Below, in pieces: positions 32,377 through 43,127 of a stretch of 64,000 nt of DNA. The stretch comes from Curtobacterium sp. SGAir0471 (lineage in GTDB: Bacteria; Actinomycetota; Actinomycetes; Actinomycetales; Microbacteriaceae). The stretch lies in NCBI RefSeq assembly GCF_005490985.1, contig NZ_CP027869.1, positions 806,001-870,000 on the forward strand, in the 5' to 3' direction. Position numbers and translations under genes: made by a program. Positions within the stretch are counted from its first letter, which is position 1. Each line of letters opens with the position of its first letter. A model generated the notes under the pieces. That model worked only from the letters and a program-made list of their open reading frames with translations. It did not search any database and had not been told where the DNA came from.

Positions 32377-33564
32377 ATGGCTGACGACGAACAGGACCCG
32401 GTCGGCACGCTCCGCGGGGTCCGCACGAGCATCAAGTGGACGCGCTACGCGCCCGACGTGCTGCCCCTGTTCGTCGCCGAGATGGACCACGACGTCGCTC
32501 CGGCGATCCGGCAGGCGCTGGTCGAGCGGGTGCAGCAGTCCGACCTCGGGTACCTCGACGGCCCCGGGCCGCTCGCACCGGCGTTCGCGCAGTTCGCGCG
32601 CGACCGGTGGGGCTGGGCCGTCGACCCGGCGCGGGTGCACCTCGCGACCGACGTCAGCGTGGGGATCGTCGAGTCGCTGCGGCTCGCGCTGCCGGACGGC
32701 GGACGCGTCGCGATCACCCCGCCGGTGTACCCGCCGTTCTTCGAGCTCGTGGAGGAGGCGCGATGTCAGGTAGAGGAGGTCCCGCTCGCCGAGCAGTGGG
32801 GCGTCTACCGGCTCGACCTCGACGGGCTCGAGCGCGCCTTCGCCGGCGGCGTGCGCGTCTTCCTGCTCTGCAACCCGCACAACCCGATGGGGCTCGTGCA
32901 CGACCGGGCCGACCTGCTCGCGCTCGCCGGACTCGCCGCCCGGTACGACGTGCTCGTCATCAGCGACGAGATCCACGCGCCGCTCACGCACCCCGGCGTC
33001 CGCTTCACCCCGTTCGCGATGGTCGCCGAGGCCGCCGGTGCCCGCAGCGTCTGCGTGACGAGTGCGAGCAAGGGGTGGAACCTCGCGGGGGTGAAGTGCT
33101 CGGTGATCGTGGCGGGGGACGACCGGACCGAGGCGCTCCTCGACACCCTGTGGGAGGAAGTGGCCTGCCGGACGAGCATCCTCGGGCTGCACGCGAACCT
33201 CGCGGCGTTCACGCTCGCCACGGACTGGCTCGACGACGTCGTCGCCCGGATCGTCGCGAACGAGCGGTTGCTCGGCTCGTTGCTCGCCGAGCACCTGCCG
33301 GGTGTCGTCTACACGCGGCCGCGAGCCGGCTACCTGGCGTGGCTCGACTTCCGGGGGATCGGCCTGGGGGACGACCCGGCGGTGCCGCTGCGCGAGCACG
33401 CCTACGTCGCGCTCAACTCCGGGCTGGGGTTCGGCGCGCAGGGCCGTGGCTTCGCGCGGCTCAACCTGGCGTGCTCGCCGGAGACCCTGCGCGAGGCGGT
33501 GCACCGCATCGCGGCGGCCTACCCGTCGAGTGCGCAGGAGGGGTTGGTCTGGCACGTCGCGTGA
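32377..33564 (+). CDS. MalY/PatB-type PLP-dependent C-S lyase or aminotransferase
   Basis: A 395-residue fold-type I PLP enzyme of the MalY/PatB subgroup, often cystathionine beta-lyases. N-terminal KWTRYAPDVLPLFVAEMD is the subgroup hallmark; then DVSVGIVESLRL, ITPPVYPPFFELV, LLCNPHNPMG, ISDEIHAPL (Asp near residue 203 contacts the PLP nitrogen) and TSASKGWNLAG with the Schiff-base Lys near 234; RLNLACS holds the carboxylate Arg. ATG 32377 lies 7 bases after CATGCT. It is divergent from the PEP-mutase gene. Confidence 0.9.
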   Translation: MADDEQDPVGTLRGVRTSIKWTRYAPDVLPLFVAEMDHDVAPAIRQALVERVQQSDLGYLDGPGPLAPAFAQFARDRWGWAVDPARVHLATDVSVGIVESLRLALPDGGRVAITPPVYPPFFELVEEARCQVEEVPLAEQWGVYRLDLDGLERAFAGGVRVFLLCNPHNPMGLVHDRADLLALAGLAARYDVLVISDEIHAPLTHPGVRFTPFAMVAEAAGARSVCVTSASKGWNLAGVKCSVIVAGDDRTEALLDTLWEEVACRTSILGLHANLAAFTLATDWLDDVVARIVANERLLGSLLAEHLPGVVYTRPRAGYLAWLDFRGIGLGDDPAVPLREHAYVALNSGLGFGAQGRGFARLNLACSPETLREAVHRIAAAYPSSAQEGLVWHVA

Positions 33565-33596
33565 GCGGCGGGTGACGGGCTGTCGGCCTGGAGACG

Positions 33597-33610
33597 CGCG
33601 GCCGGCCGCG
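33597..33610. terminator. Possible hairpin after the MalY gene
   Basis: A perfect 14-base palindrome, CGCGGCCGGCCGCG, 33 bases after the stop. It has no loop beyond the central bases, so a functional terminator is uncertain. The remaining bases up to 33719 show nothing else. Confidence 0.3.
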
Positions 33611-33719
33611 TGCTGCGAAGCTCGCGCTCAGCGACCCGTCTCGGCCCCGCGGACACGAGGAGCGTCGGTCAGCCCGAGTCTCGCACCAGCGAGCGCACGA
33701 GCTGGTCGCGGCGCCGGCG

Positions 33720-33917
33720 TCAGTCGGACGGGACGTCGACGTACTGGTTGCGGCCGACGACGCGGATGCGCAGGTCGTCGTCCCGGTCCATCGCGAGGAA
33801 CTCCCGTGCGACCGGGCCGACCGACGACCACCGCAGCACCTCGGTGATGGGGGTCCCCTCGATGAACACCTGCCAGACGCCGCGCTCACGGACGGCCTGC
33901 ACCTCGTACCTCGCCAT
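33720..33917 (-). CDS. Small hypothetical protein
   Basis: A 65-residue protein beginning MARYEVQAVRERGVWQVFIEG and ending VVGRNQYVDVPSD. The beta-strand pattern with a short helix (VGPVAREFLAMD) resembles the small HicB-like fold, but I see no partner toxin next to it, so no function is assigned. ATG 33917 lies 6 bases after a minus-strand TACGCT, which decides this start over longer versions. Confidence 0.65.
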   Translation of the reverse strand: MARYEVQAVRERGVWQVFIEGTPITEVLRWSSVGPVAREFLAMDRDDDLRIRVVGRNQYVDVPSD

Positions 33918-33923
33918 GCCGCG

Positions 33924-33929
33924 AGCGTA
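33924..33929 (-). promoter_or_regulatory. Leaderless -10 element
   Basis: TACGCT on the minus strand, 6 bases before ATG 33917. Confidence 0.5.
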
Positions 33930-33940
33930 CCGGGCTGCGG

Positions 33941-34447
33941 TCACACCAGGTGCTTCTCGTACCACCGCATCGTCGGCACCGTTCCGTCCGGCTTCGCCCA
34001 GTCCGCGGGGGAGCGGTGGGTCAGCCGCCACCCACGCCGCTCGTAGAGCCGCCACGCGCCGGGGGTCTCCTCGGTCACGTCGAGCCGGAGGGAGGGCGCA
34101 CCTCCGACGGCGTCAGCGCTCGCTCCGGCAGCGGCTGCAGCGGCTGCGGCGGCCGATTCAGCGGTCGCGAGCAGCGCGTCGGCGATCCCGCGCCCGCGGT
34201 GGTCCGGGTGGACGACGAGCCGGGTGACGAGCGGTGGCGCGACGGCGTCGGGGGCGGCGAGCCCGACGTGCCCGACGACGCCGGCATCGGACGACCACGC
34301 CGTCCAGGCGCCCAGGTGTCCGGGCGGTGTGAGCCACGATGCGGGATCGCCCGGCCAGTGTGCCGGGTAGCCGTCCTGGTCGTGCGTGCGCCGCAGCACC
34401 TCGGCCAGCTGCTGCAGATCGTCGTCGCTGCGCGGGCGGATGTGCAC
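33941..34447 (-). CDS. GNAT-family N-acetyltransferase
   Basis: A 168-residue GNAT enzyme that transfers acetyl from acetyl-CoA to an amine. The acetyl-CoA loop is VVHPDHRGRGIADALL (motif A, near residues 77-92), followed by an unusual alanine run (about 98-109) and LRLDVTEETPGAWRLYERRGW (motif B). Substrate unknown. GTG 34447 lies 7 bases after TAGCGT. Confidence 0.88.
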   Translation of the reverse strand: MHIRPRSDDDLQQLAEVLRRTHDQDGYPAHWPGDPASWLTPPGHLGAWTAWSSDAGVVGHVGLAAPDAVAPPLVTRLVVHPDHRGRGIADALLATAESAAAAAAAAAGASADAVGGAPSLRLDVTEETPGAWRLYERRGWRLTHRSPADWAKPDGTVPTMRWYEKHLV

Positions 34448-34454
34448 GAGCGCG

Positions 34455-34460
34455 ACGCTA
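34455..34460 (-). promoter_or_regulatory. Leaderless -10 element of the GNAT gene
   Basis: TAGCGT on the minus strand, 7 bases before GTG 34447. Confidence 0.5.
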
Positions 34461-34471
34461 CCGCCTCGTGG

Positions 34472-34960
34472 TCACACCAGGTCGAGCACCATGTGGACGT
34501 CGGCGCGGACGTACGGGCTCGGCGCGACCTCGTCGTGCTCCAGGTGGCGGAAGCCGAACGCCTCGTACAGGTGCACCGCGCTCGCCAGGGCGCTGTTGCT
34601 CTCGAGTGCGACCCGCTGCGCGCCGAGGGCCCGGGCGCGGTCGAGTGCGGCGGCGATGAGCTTCCGGCCGGTGCCGTGCCCCTGGTGCGCCGGCGAGACC
34701 GCCATCTTGACGAGCTCGAACACGCGCTCGCCGACCGGCATGATCCCGATGCAGCCGATGACCTCGTCGTCGAGCCGCGCGACGAACACCGCGCCGCCGG
34801 GTTCGACGATCCGGCCGGTCGGGTCGCCGAGGATCGCGCGGTCCTCGTCCTCGAGCGTGAAGTACCGCTCGATCCACGCCTCGTTGAGGGTGCGGAAGGC
34901 GGCGGCGTCGGCGGCGGTGGCGAGTTCGGCGATCGTGAGTGTCGGGGTCGTCTCGGGCAT
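34472..34960 (-). CDS. GNAT-family N-acetyltransferase
   Basis: A 162-residue GNAT protein. Motif A is KMAVSPAHQGHGTGRKLI near residue 85; motif B is RVALESNSALASAVHLYEAFGF near 118. A preceding IGCIGIMPV strand and EDRAILGDP are seen in many MarR-associated and stand-alone GNATs. I take ATG 34960; a TTG at 34996 would add 12 residues. It lies divergently beside the LysR gene, which may control it. Confidence 0.87.
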   Translation of the reverse strand: MPETTPTLTIAELATAADAAAFRTLNEAWIERYFTLEDEDRAILGDPTGRIVEPGGAVFVARLDDEVIGCIGIMPVGERVFELVKMAVSPAHQGHGTGRKLIAAALDRARALGAQRVALESNSALASAVHLYEAFGFRHLEHDEVAPSPYVRADVHMVLDLV

Positions 34961-35016
34961 GGACCCATCTTCGAACGGGGATCCGATCGCGTCCAATACT
35001 CGTTCGTGCGGATCGA

Positions 35017-35022
35017 TAAGCT
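35017..35022 (+). promoter_or_regulatory. Leaderless -10 element of the LysR gene
   Basis: TAAGCT ending 6 bases before ATG 35029. Confidence 0.5.
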
Positions 35023-35028
35023 GCGTGC

Positions 35029-35907
35029 ATGGATGTCGACCTCCGGCAGCTGCGGGCGTTCCTCGCCGTCGCCGACGAGTTGCACTTCGGGCGGGCCGCC
35101 GAGCGACTGCGCATCGCCCAGCCCGCGCTCTCGCAGCAGATCCGACGGACCGAGCGGGACCTCGGCGTGGACCTGTTCGTCCGGACCTCGCGGAGCGTCG
35201 CCCTGACCGCGGCCGGTCGGGTGCTGCAGGGGCGGGCCCGGTCGCTGCTCGACCAGGCAGCGCGTGACCTGGACGAGGTCGTGCGGGTCGGACGCGGTGA
35301 GGCGGGGCGACTCGACGTCGGGTTCGTCGTCTCGGCGCTGCCCCTCGGTCCGATCGAGCGCGTCCAGGCCTTCCGGCAGCGGTACCCGCTCGTCCGCGTC
35401 GAGTTGACGGAGGGCTACTCGTCGTCGCTCCTCGCCCGCATCGCCCGGGGCGAGCTCGACCTGGCGGCCCTGCGCGATCCCGACCCGGACCCCGCCGTGC
35501 GCTTCCTGCCGTTTCGGAGGGAGCGGTTCGTCGCGGCGGTCCCGCGCGGGCACCGGCTCGCGGAGCGGACGTCGATCCGCGGCACCGAACTGGTCGACGA
35601 CCCGTTCGTGTTCTTCCCGGCGGTCGCCGGTGCGGTCGCGACCGAACGCAACCTCGCTCCCGTGGTCGTCGACGGCCGTCGGCCCGAGATCGTGCAGGAG
35701 GCCACGACGTGGGCCACCGTGCTGCACCTGGTCGGAGCGGGGCTCGGCGTCACGGTCGCCCCGGAGAGCGCGACCCTCGCGGCGCCCGACACGGTGGTGC
35801 TGCTGCCCCTGCAGGACGACCCCGCCCGCAGTGAGCTCGTGTGGGCGGTCCGGGCCGACGACGACCGCGAGATACTCCGGAACTTCATCGCCGCCACCGA
35901 GCCCTGA
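35029..35907 (+). CDS. LysR-family transcriptional regulator
   Basis: A 292-residue LysR protein: N-terminal winged helix (LRQLRAFLAVADELHFGRAA, then ERLRIAQPALSQQIRRTERDLG, residues 5-60) and a substrate-binding-type effector domain (about 90-290; DVGFVVSALPLG, VRVELTEGYSS, GAGLGVTVAPESA). It is divergent from the GNAT gene at 34960, the usual target position for LysR regulators. The effector is unknown. Followed by a long hairpin. Confidence 0.93.
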   Translation: MDVDLRQLRAFLAVADELHFGRAAERLRIAQPALSQQIRRTERDLGVDLFVRTSRSVALTAAGRVLQGRARSLLDQAARDLDEVVRVGRGEAGRLDVGFVVSALPLGPIERVQAFRQRYPLVRVELTEGYSSSLLARIARGELDLAALRDPDPDPAVRFLPFRRERFVAAVPRGHRLAERTSIRGTELVDDPFVFFPAVAGAVATERNLAPVVVDGRRPEIVQEATTWATVLHLVGAGLGVTVAPESATLAAPDTVVLLPLQDDPARSELVWAVRADDDREILRNFIAATEP

Positions 35908-35932
35908 GCCCCGCGCCCGCACCGCCGCGGAT

Positions 35933-35995
35933 CGAACCAGGGATCCGACATCGAACCAGGGCGCGCGGTCGGTTCGATGTCGGATCCGTGGTTCG
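35933..35995. terminator. Long hairpin after the LysR gene
   Basis: 25-bp arms (35933-35957, 35971-35995) with one mismatch and a 13-base loop. The right arm is identical over all 25 bases to 8254-8278. It lies between convergent genes. Confidence 0.8.
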
Positions 35996-36020
35996 ACACC
36001 GGGCTCCGCAGCAGCGCCGC

Positions 36021-36275
36021 TCAGTCCAGGGGCAGCACCGGGGCCCGCTGGTCGCCGAGCTCGTCCTCGTGCCACGGCCGGGCTCCGCGCAGGGTCAGCC
36101 CGAGCTGCACGAGCACGAACGCCACGTGCGGCTCGACATCCGGGTCCCACACGCCCTCGACCCCGAGGCCGAATGCCCCGACCTCGTCGTCGGCCTCGTC
36201 CCGGATGCTGAGCCGCCACCGGCCGTCGCCCGACTCCTCGACGACGGCCCAACGAGCGGTGTCGAAGCGGCTCAC
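36021..36275 (-). CDS. Hypothetical small protein coupled to the FBP-domain gene
   Basis: An 84-residue acidic protein (WAVVEESGDGRWRLSIRDEA, then EGVWDPDVEPHVAFVLVQL). I do not recognise a family. Its start overlaps the upstream stop by 4 bases, so it is translated with the FBP-domain protein. No membrane segment or metal motif. Confidence 0.6.
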   Translation of the reverse strand: MSRFDTARWAVVEESGDGRWRLSIRDEADDEVGAFGLGVEGVWDPDVEPHVAFVLVQLGLTLRGARPWHEDELGDQRAPVLPLD

Positions 36276-36754
36276 GCGGTCTTCGAGACGTCCTCGGTGA
36301 AGTTCCGCACGCGCTGCAGCAGCGCCTCGCCGCGCATGGCGATCGTCGCCGGCGGGTTGAGGTGCGGCGGCGCGGTGCGGATGAGCATCGAGCAGCCGAG
36401 GTCCTCGCAGATGTACGAGCCGATGGTGTTGCCGTTGCGACCGGACTCACCGGCGCGCGCGGCCGAGAACAACCGGACCTGCGTCGCCGGCTGCGGCGAG
36501 TGGCAGAACGAGCACATCGCGGCGATGCCCGGGCGCAGGGACCCACCGGCGGAGCGGACGACGATGCCCACCGGGCGGTCGTCGATCCACGAAACGATGT
36601 AGCCGCGGCGGGCGGCCTGGGGGTCGCGCCAGCCCAGGAACTCGCGTTCGTCCCACAGCATCTCGTGCAACCCCGGGATCGGGAGCTGCTCGAGCTCGTC
36701 CGGGGTGGCGTTCACGAACGACGAACGGATGTCTGCTTCGGTCAGTGGCTTCAC
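36272..36754 (-). CDS. FBP-domain (FusB-like C-terminal) zinc-finger protein
   Basis: A 160-residue protein resembling the elongation-factor-G-binding FBP/FusB C-terminal domain. A treble-clef zinc site is formed by MCSFCHS (two Cys near residue 83) and ICEDLGCSM (two Cys near 118). N-terminal PLTEADIRSSFVN and LGWRDPQAARRGYIV match the family. FusB-type proteins bind EF-G and can protect it from fusidic acid; here only a possible translation-factor role can be inferred. GTG 36754, with TAGGCT 10 bases before it (36765-36770). Confidence 0.85.
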   Translation of the reverse strand: MKPLTEADIRSSFVNATPDELEQLPIPGLHEMLWDEREFLGWRDPQAARRGYIVSWIDDRPVGIVVRSAGGSLRPGIAAMCSFCHSPQPATQVRLFSAARAGESGRNGNTIGSYICEDLGCSMLIRTAPPHLNPPATIAMRGEALLQRVRNFTEDVSKTA

Positions 36755-36802
36755 GGTGCCCGCAAGCCTATGCCTCGCCGCCGACAGACGCGTCCGGTGG
36801 GT

Positions 36803-37540
36803 TCAGCCCAGCCGGGAGGCACGCACCGCCCCGAGCGCGCTCGTCCCGTCCGCCACGAGCACCGCCCGCCGCAGGGCGTCGCGTCCCACGCGTCGGGCCG
36901 CCGCGTCGTCGGCCGCGAACTCGACGAGCACGCGCGTCGACCGCGCCATGGCGCGCGCGCCCGGCACCCACGGGACCGCACGCTCGATCGACTCGGCGAC
37001 CGCGACGGCCACCGCGTGGCGCTGGGTCAGGTGGGCGCGCTCGTGGGCGACCACGGCCTCCAGTTCGTCGGTCCGCAGCAGGTCCGCCAGCCCGGTGCTG
37101 ACGAGCACCCCGCCGGACCGCCCGGGGACCGCGCAGGCGAGCGCGTGGTCCGCCTCGACCAGGGCGACGGTCGTGCCGTCGATCTGCCGGTGTGGTGCCG
37201 TACCGGAGCGCATCGCCTCGCGCACGGCCTCGTGCTCGGGGCCGGGACGGACCCGCACGGCGACCACGAAGGCGAGCACGGCGAGCAGCGCGACGCCGAT
37301 GTCGAAGCCGTGCCTCGGGGACTCGCCGAGTCCGAACGGGTCCGTGAGGGGCCGGTCCGCGACGACCACCAGGGTGGTGCCGACGACGAAGCCGACCACG
37401 CCGAGCAGGACCGCGACGGACCAGGACACGAGCGCGGTGCGCGGGTGGTCGATCGTCCACGCGGACCGGGTCAGGACGCGCGGGGCGACCACCACGACGA
37501 CGAGGGCGAGTGCGATGAGGACGACTCCGGCGACGACCAC
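36803..37540 (-). CDS. M56-family membrane metallopeptidase
   Basis: A 245-residue membrane protein with three or four hydrophobic segments (about 3-20, 38-62, 82-98) and a zinc protease motif VVAHERAHLTQRH (HExxH near residue 165) with a later EFAADDAAARR supplying the third ligand. This is the BlaR1-like M56 group but without a penicillin-sensor domain. It starts 13 bases after a BlaI-type repressor gene. In such pairs the protease usually cleaves the repressor on a signal; the signal is unknown. Confidence 0.88.
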   Translation of the reverse strand: MVVAGVVLIALALVVVVVAPRVLTRSAWTIDHPRTALVSWSVAVLLGVVGFVVGTTLVVVADRPLTDPFGLGESPRHGFDIGVALLAVLAFVVAVRVRPGPEHEAVREAMRSGTAPHRQIDGTTVALVEADHALACAVPGRSGGVLVSTGLADLLRTDELEAVVAHERAHLTQRHAVAVAVAESIERAVPWVPGARAMARSTRVLVEFAADDAAARRVGRDALRRAVLVADGTSALGAVRASRLG

Positions 37541-37553
37541 GCAGCGGCCTCTC

Positions 37554-37943
37554 TCAGGACTGGGCTCGGGCGTCGAGGGCGCGGCGCAGGACGTCGAGGT
37601 CGTCGGACGCGAGCGAGCCGGTGAACTGCAGCAGGGCGGCCTCGCGGTCCGACGCGGCGGCGAGCGCGCTCGACATCAGCGACGCGGTCTGCTGCTCGCG
37701 GCTGTGCACGGCGCGGAAGGTCAGCGGGGCGTCGTCGTGCTCCTGCCGTTCGACCTGGCCCTTGCGGCCGAGCCGGTCGAGCACGGTCAGCACCGTCGTC
37801 AGCGCAGGACGGGGTTCGGGGAAGGCGTCCAGCACCTGGCGGGCCGTGCACCCGTCCACGATCCCGCGGTCGGCCGCGGCGCGCAGGGTCTCGAGGACCG
37901 CCTGCTCGAGCTGCCCACGGGGGCGCGATCGCTGTCCTGCCAT
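37554..37943 (-). CDS. BlaI/MecI/CopY-family repressor
   Basis: A 129-residue winged-helix repressor: GQLEQAVLETLRAA and CTARQVLDAFPEPRPALTTV match the BlaI recognition-helix region, followed by LDRLGRKGQVERQEHD and the wing LTFRAVHSREQ. The C-terminal dimerisation helices follow. ATG 37943 lies 6 bases after TAGAAT. It forms a two-gene unit with the M56 protease. Confidence 0.9.
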   Translation of the reverse strand: MAGQRSRPRGQLEQAVLETLRAAADRGIVDGCTARQVLDAFPEPRPALTTVLTVLDRLGRKGQVERQEHDDAPLTFRAVHSREQQTASLMSSALAAASDREAALLQFTGSLASDDLDVLRRALDARAQS

Positions 37944-37949
37944 CCCCGC

Positions 37950-37955
37950 ATTCTA
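37950..37955 (-). promoter_or_regulatory. Leaderless -10 element of the BlaI-type gene
   Basis: TAGAAT on the minus strand, 6 bases before ATG 37943. Confidence 0.5.
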
Positions 37956-38004
37956 CGAGACGTCGAAGACGGTGCCGCGACACATGCCCGAAACGCGGGG
38001 TCGG

Positions 38005-38010
38005 TATGCT
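38005..38010 (+). promoter_or_regulatory. -10 of the gcv operon
   Basis: TATGCT about 40 bases before the glycine riboswitch. No strong -35 at the usual distance. Confidence 0.45.
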
Positions 38011-38046
38011 CGGGCCTGCACAACTCAACACCGGCCGCACACCCGC

Positions 38047-38250
38047 CGCGGGAGAGCCGAGCGCACGCGCACGGCACCGAAGGAGCAACCTCCCCGTCAA
38101 TCTCTCAGGTCCCACACCGCAGCGGACAGGCCACTCTGAAAAGCAGACACGCGTCCCCGCCGGGCCCGCGCGGTGTCTCGCCCACGGTGAAAGCCGCCGG
38201 ACCTCACGGGCCGCGGTGAAACTCTCAGGCCCATGACAGAGGGGGAGTTC
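38047..38250 (+). promoter_or_regulatory. Tandem glycine riboswitch
   Basis: Two glycine aptamers in series in the gcvT leader. The first runs from CGGGAGAG through GGCACCGAAGGAGCAA and CTCTCAGG to CCACTCTGAAAAG (about 38048-38143). The second has GGTGAAAGCC, then GGTGAAACTCTCAGGC and GACAGAGGGGGAG (about 38160-38250). The order and conserved cores match the family; the class normally turns on gcv genes when glycine is bound. Confidence 0.92.
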
Positions 38251-38252
38251 CC

Positions 38253-38273
38253 ACCCGACGACGGCCGTCGGGT
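38253..38273 (+). promoter_or_regulatory. Hairpin just after the glycine riboswitch
   Basis: 8-bp arms ACCCGACG (38253-38260) and CGTCGGGT (38266-38273), immediately downstream of aptamer 2 and 26 bases before gcvT. It may be part of the expression platform; there is no U-run. Confidence 0.4.
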
Positions 38274-38299
38274 CCTGCCGATGCCAGGAGAACTCCGTC

Positions 38300-39415
38300 A
38301 TGCGTTCCTCCCCACTCGAACCCGCGCACGAGGCTGCGGGCGCCACCTTCACCGACTTCGCCGGGTACCGGATGCCCGTGCGGTACTCGTCCGACCTCGC
38401 CGAGCACCACGCCGTGCGCCAGGCCGCCGGCGTGTTCGACCTGTCGCACATGGCCGAGGTCGGGGTCGTCGGCCCGGGTGCGGTGCCGTTCCTCGACCAC
38501 GCGCTCGCCGGGTCGTTCGGCGCGATGCCGGTCGGCCGTGCCAAGTACTCGCTGCTCCTCGCCGAGGACGGTGGGATCCTCGACGACCTCGTCGTGTACC
38601 GCACCGGCGAGGACGTCTTCCTGGTCGTGGCGAACGCCGCCAACCGGTCCGTCGCGGTGTCGGCGCTGCAGGACCGCAGCGCCGGGTACGACGTCGAGGT
38701 GACCGACGACTCGGACACGACGGCACTCGTGGCGATCCAGGGTCCGGCCGCGGCGGGCACGCTCGACGCCCTGGTCGTGGCCGACCGCCTGCAGCCGGAG
38801 ACGCCGCTCGACGAGCTCCGCTACTACCGCGTCCTGCACGCGCTGTTCGACGGCGCCGAGGTCCTGGTCGCCCGCACCGGGTACACCGGCGAGGACGGCT
38901 TCGAGATCTACAGCGGCACCGAGGTCGCGTCGTCGATCTGGGACGCCCTGCTCGAGACCGGTGCCGACCGCGGTGTCGTCCCCGCCGGGCTCGCTGCGCG
39001 GGACACCCTGCGCCTCGAGGCCGGCATGCCGCTCTACGGGCACGAGCTCTCCACCGACGTCCGTCCCGCCCAGGCCGGGCTCGGTCGGGTCGTCGCGACC
39101 TCGGGCTCGTTCGTCGGGGACGCCGGTGTGCAGCCGGCCCCCGACGCCCGCGTGCTCGTCGGACTCGTCACCGAGGGTCGTCGTGCCCCGCGTGCCGGCT
39201 ACGACGTCGTGCTCGACGGCGCCGTCGTGGGCACCGTGACGTCCGGTGCGCTGTCGCCGACGCTCGGCCACCCGGTGGCGATGGCGTTCGTCGACCCGTC
39301 GGCGCTCGCCGCGGCGACCGACGGGGGCCAGGTCCTCCACATCGACGTCCGCGGCACCGCCGTCCCCAGCACCGTCACCCCGTTCCCCTTCTACCGCCGC
39401 ACTCCGAGAGGCTGA
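38300..39415 (+). CDS. gcvT: Glycine cleavage system T protein (aminomethyltransferase)
   Basis: Transfers the aminomethyl carbon from lipoyl-GcvH to tetrahydrofolate, releasing ammonia. The 371-residue protein has [27 protein letters not shown] near residue 50, the tetrahydrofolate motif [13 protein letters not shown] near 192, and [19 protein letters not shown] near 232. The start has an AGGAG site. It is the first gene of gcvTHP under the glycine riboswitch. Confidence 0.97.
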   Translation: MRSSPLEPAHEAAGATFTDFAGYRMPVRYSSDLAEHHAVRQAAGVFDLSHMAEVGVVGPGAVPFLDHALAGSFGAMPVGRAKYSLLLAEDGGILDDLVVYRTGEDVFLVVANAANRSVAVSALQDRSAGYDVEVTDDSDTTALVAIQGPAAAGTLDALVVADRLQPETPLDELRYYRVLHALFDGAEVLVARTGYTGEDGFEIYSGTEVASSIWDALLETGADRGVVPAGLAARDTLRLEAGMPLYGHELSTDVRPAQAGLGRVVATSGSFVGDAGVQPAPDARVLVGLVTEGRRAPRAGYDVVLDGAVVGTVTSGALSPTLGHPVAMAFVDPSALAAATDGGQVLHIDVRGTAVPSTVTPFPFYRRTPRG

Positions 39416-39419
39416 TCCC

Positions 39420-39793
39420 GTGACCGACCAGACCGCACTGCAGTACACCGCCGACCACGAGTGGATCCTCGTCGAGGGCGACACCGTGACCGTCGGCATC
39501 ACCGACCACGCCGCCGAGCAGCTCGGGGACGTCGTCTACGTCGAGCTGCCCGCCGTCGGCACCACCACGACCGCCGGCGAGCAGATGGGCGAGATCGAGT
39601 CGACCAAGAGCGTCGGCGAGCTCTTCGCCCCGATCGAGGGCGAGGTCGTCGCGATCAACGACGCCGTGGTCGATGCACCCGACACCGTGAACCAGGACCC
39701 GTTCGGCGCCGGCTGGCTCGTGAAGCTCAAGGTCGACGGCACCTCGTTCCCCGAGGACCTGATGGACCACGACACCTACCGGGCGTCCCTCGC

Positions 39794-39797
<4 letters not shown>
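39420..39797 (+). CDS. gcvH: Glycine cleavage system H protein
   Basis: The 125-residue lipoyl carrier that shuttles the aminomethyl group between P, T and L proteins. Lipoylation site ESTKSVGE (Lys63), preceded by [19 protein letters not shown] and followed by [13 protein letters not shown], all typical. GTG 39420 lies 4 bases after gcvT; gcvP overlaps the end by ATGA. Confidence 0.97.
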
Positions 39798-42727
<2,930 letters not shown>

Positions 42728-42780
42728 TCCGACTCGCCGTTCGTGTCACACGGCGGCGATGCGAGCGCTGAGCGCGTAGC

Positions 42781-42814
42781 GTGTGCCCTGTCCGGAGCCC
42801 CGGGCAGGGCACAC
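42781..42814. terminator. Terminator hairpin of the gcv operon
   Basis: Perfect outer arms GTGTGCCCTG (42781-42790) and CAGGGCACAC (42805-42814), with partial pairing inside, about 55 bases after gcvP. Confidence 0.75.
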
Positions 42815-42912
42815 GTGCGTGCACGGGGTCCCGACCCGTGACGAGCAGCGGGACACGGGAGCGCTCCACGTCCCCGCGAGTGCTGCTCGACTAGCCCATC
42901 GGTGTGCGCTCG

Positions 42913-43000
42913 TGCAACAACTTCGTTGCAGAAGCAACAAACCCGCTCCGGCCCGATCGTAGCGCCCGAATCTTGCATCCTCCCGCAACGATCCTGCAAC
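42913..43000. repeat. Cluster of GCAAC repeats upstream of opp1
   Basis: TGCAAC at 42913 and 42995, GCAAC at 42934 and 42985, GTTGCA at 42925, TTGCA at 42973. The first three make two small inverted repeats (TGCAAC-6-GTTGCA and GTTGC-AGAA-GCAAC). It lies 35 bases upstream of the opp1 promoter and is a candidate regulator-binding region. Confidence 0.5.
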
Positions 43001-43034
43001 TTGGTTTCCGGTTTGTAACCGATGGCCGCAGGGT

Positions 43035-43064
43035 TTGGTGGGCGGTCGGAGCACTGCCTACAGT
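43035..43064 (+). promoter_or_regulatory. Promoter of the first opp operon
   Basis: -35 TTGGTG (43035-43040), 18-base spacer, -10 TACAGT (43059-43064). Leader of about 57 bases ending in an AGGAGG site before the TTG start. Confidence 0.5.
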
Positions 43065-43127
43065 GCAAGGACAAACACGCCCGGCAGCACCTCTGTGCCT
43101 GGCGTGTCCCATGCACCAGGAGGAACC

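Larger units (their letters stand above)
42728..43127. other. 400-base gene-free region between gcvP and oppA1
   Basis: It holds a terminator hairpin for gcvP, a cluster of GCAAC/GTTGC repeats, a sigma-70-type promoter and the leader of the first opp operon, each listed separately. No further ORF with a believable product. Confidence 0.6.

Noticed and set aside
33720..33917. HicB antitoxin call for the 65-residue protein
   Set aside because: The fold resemblance is weak and there is no HicA-like neighbour on either strand.
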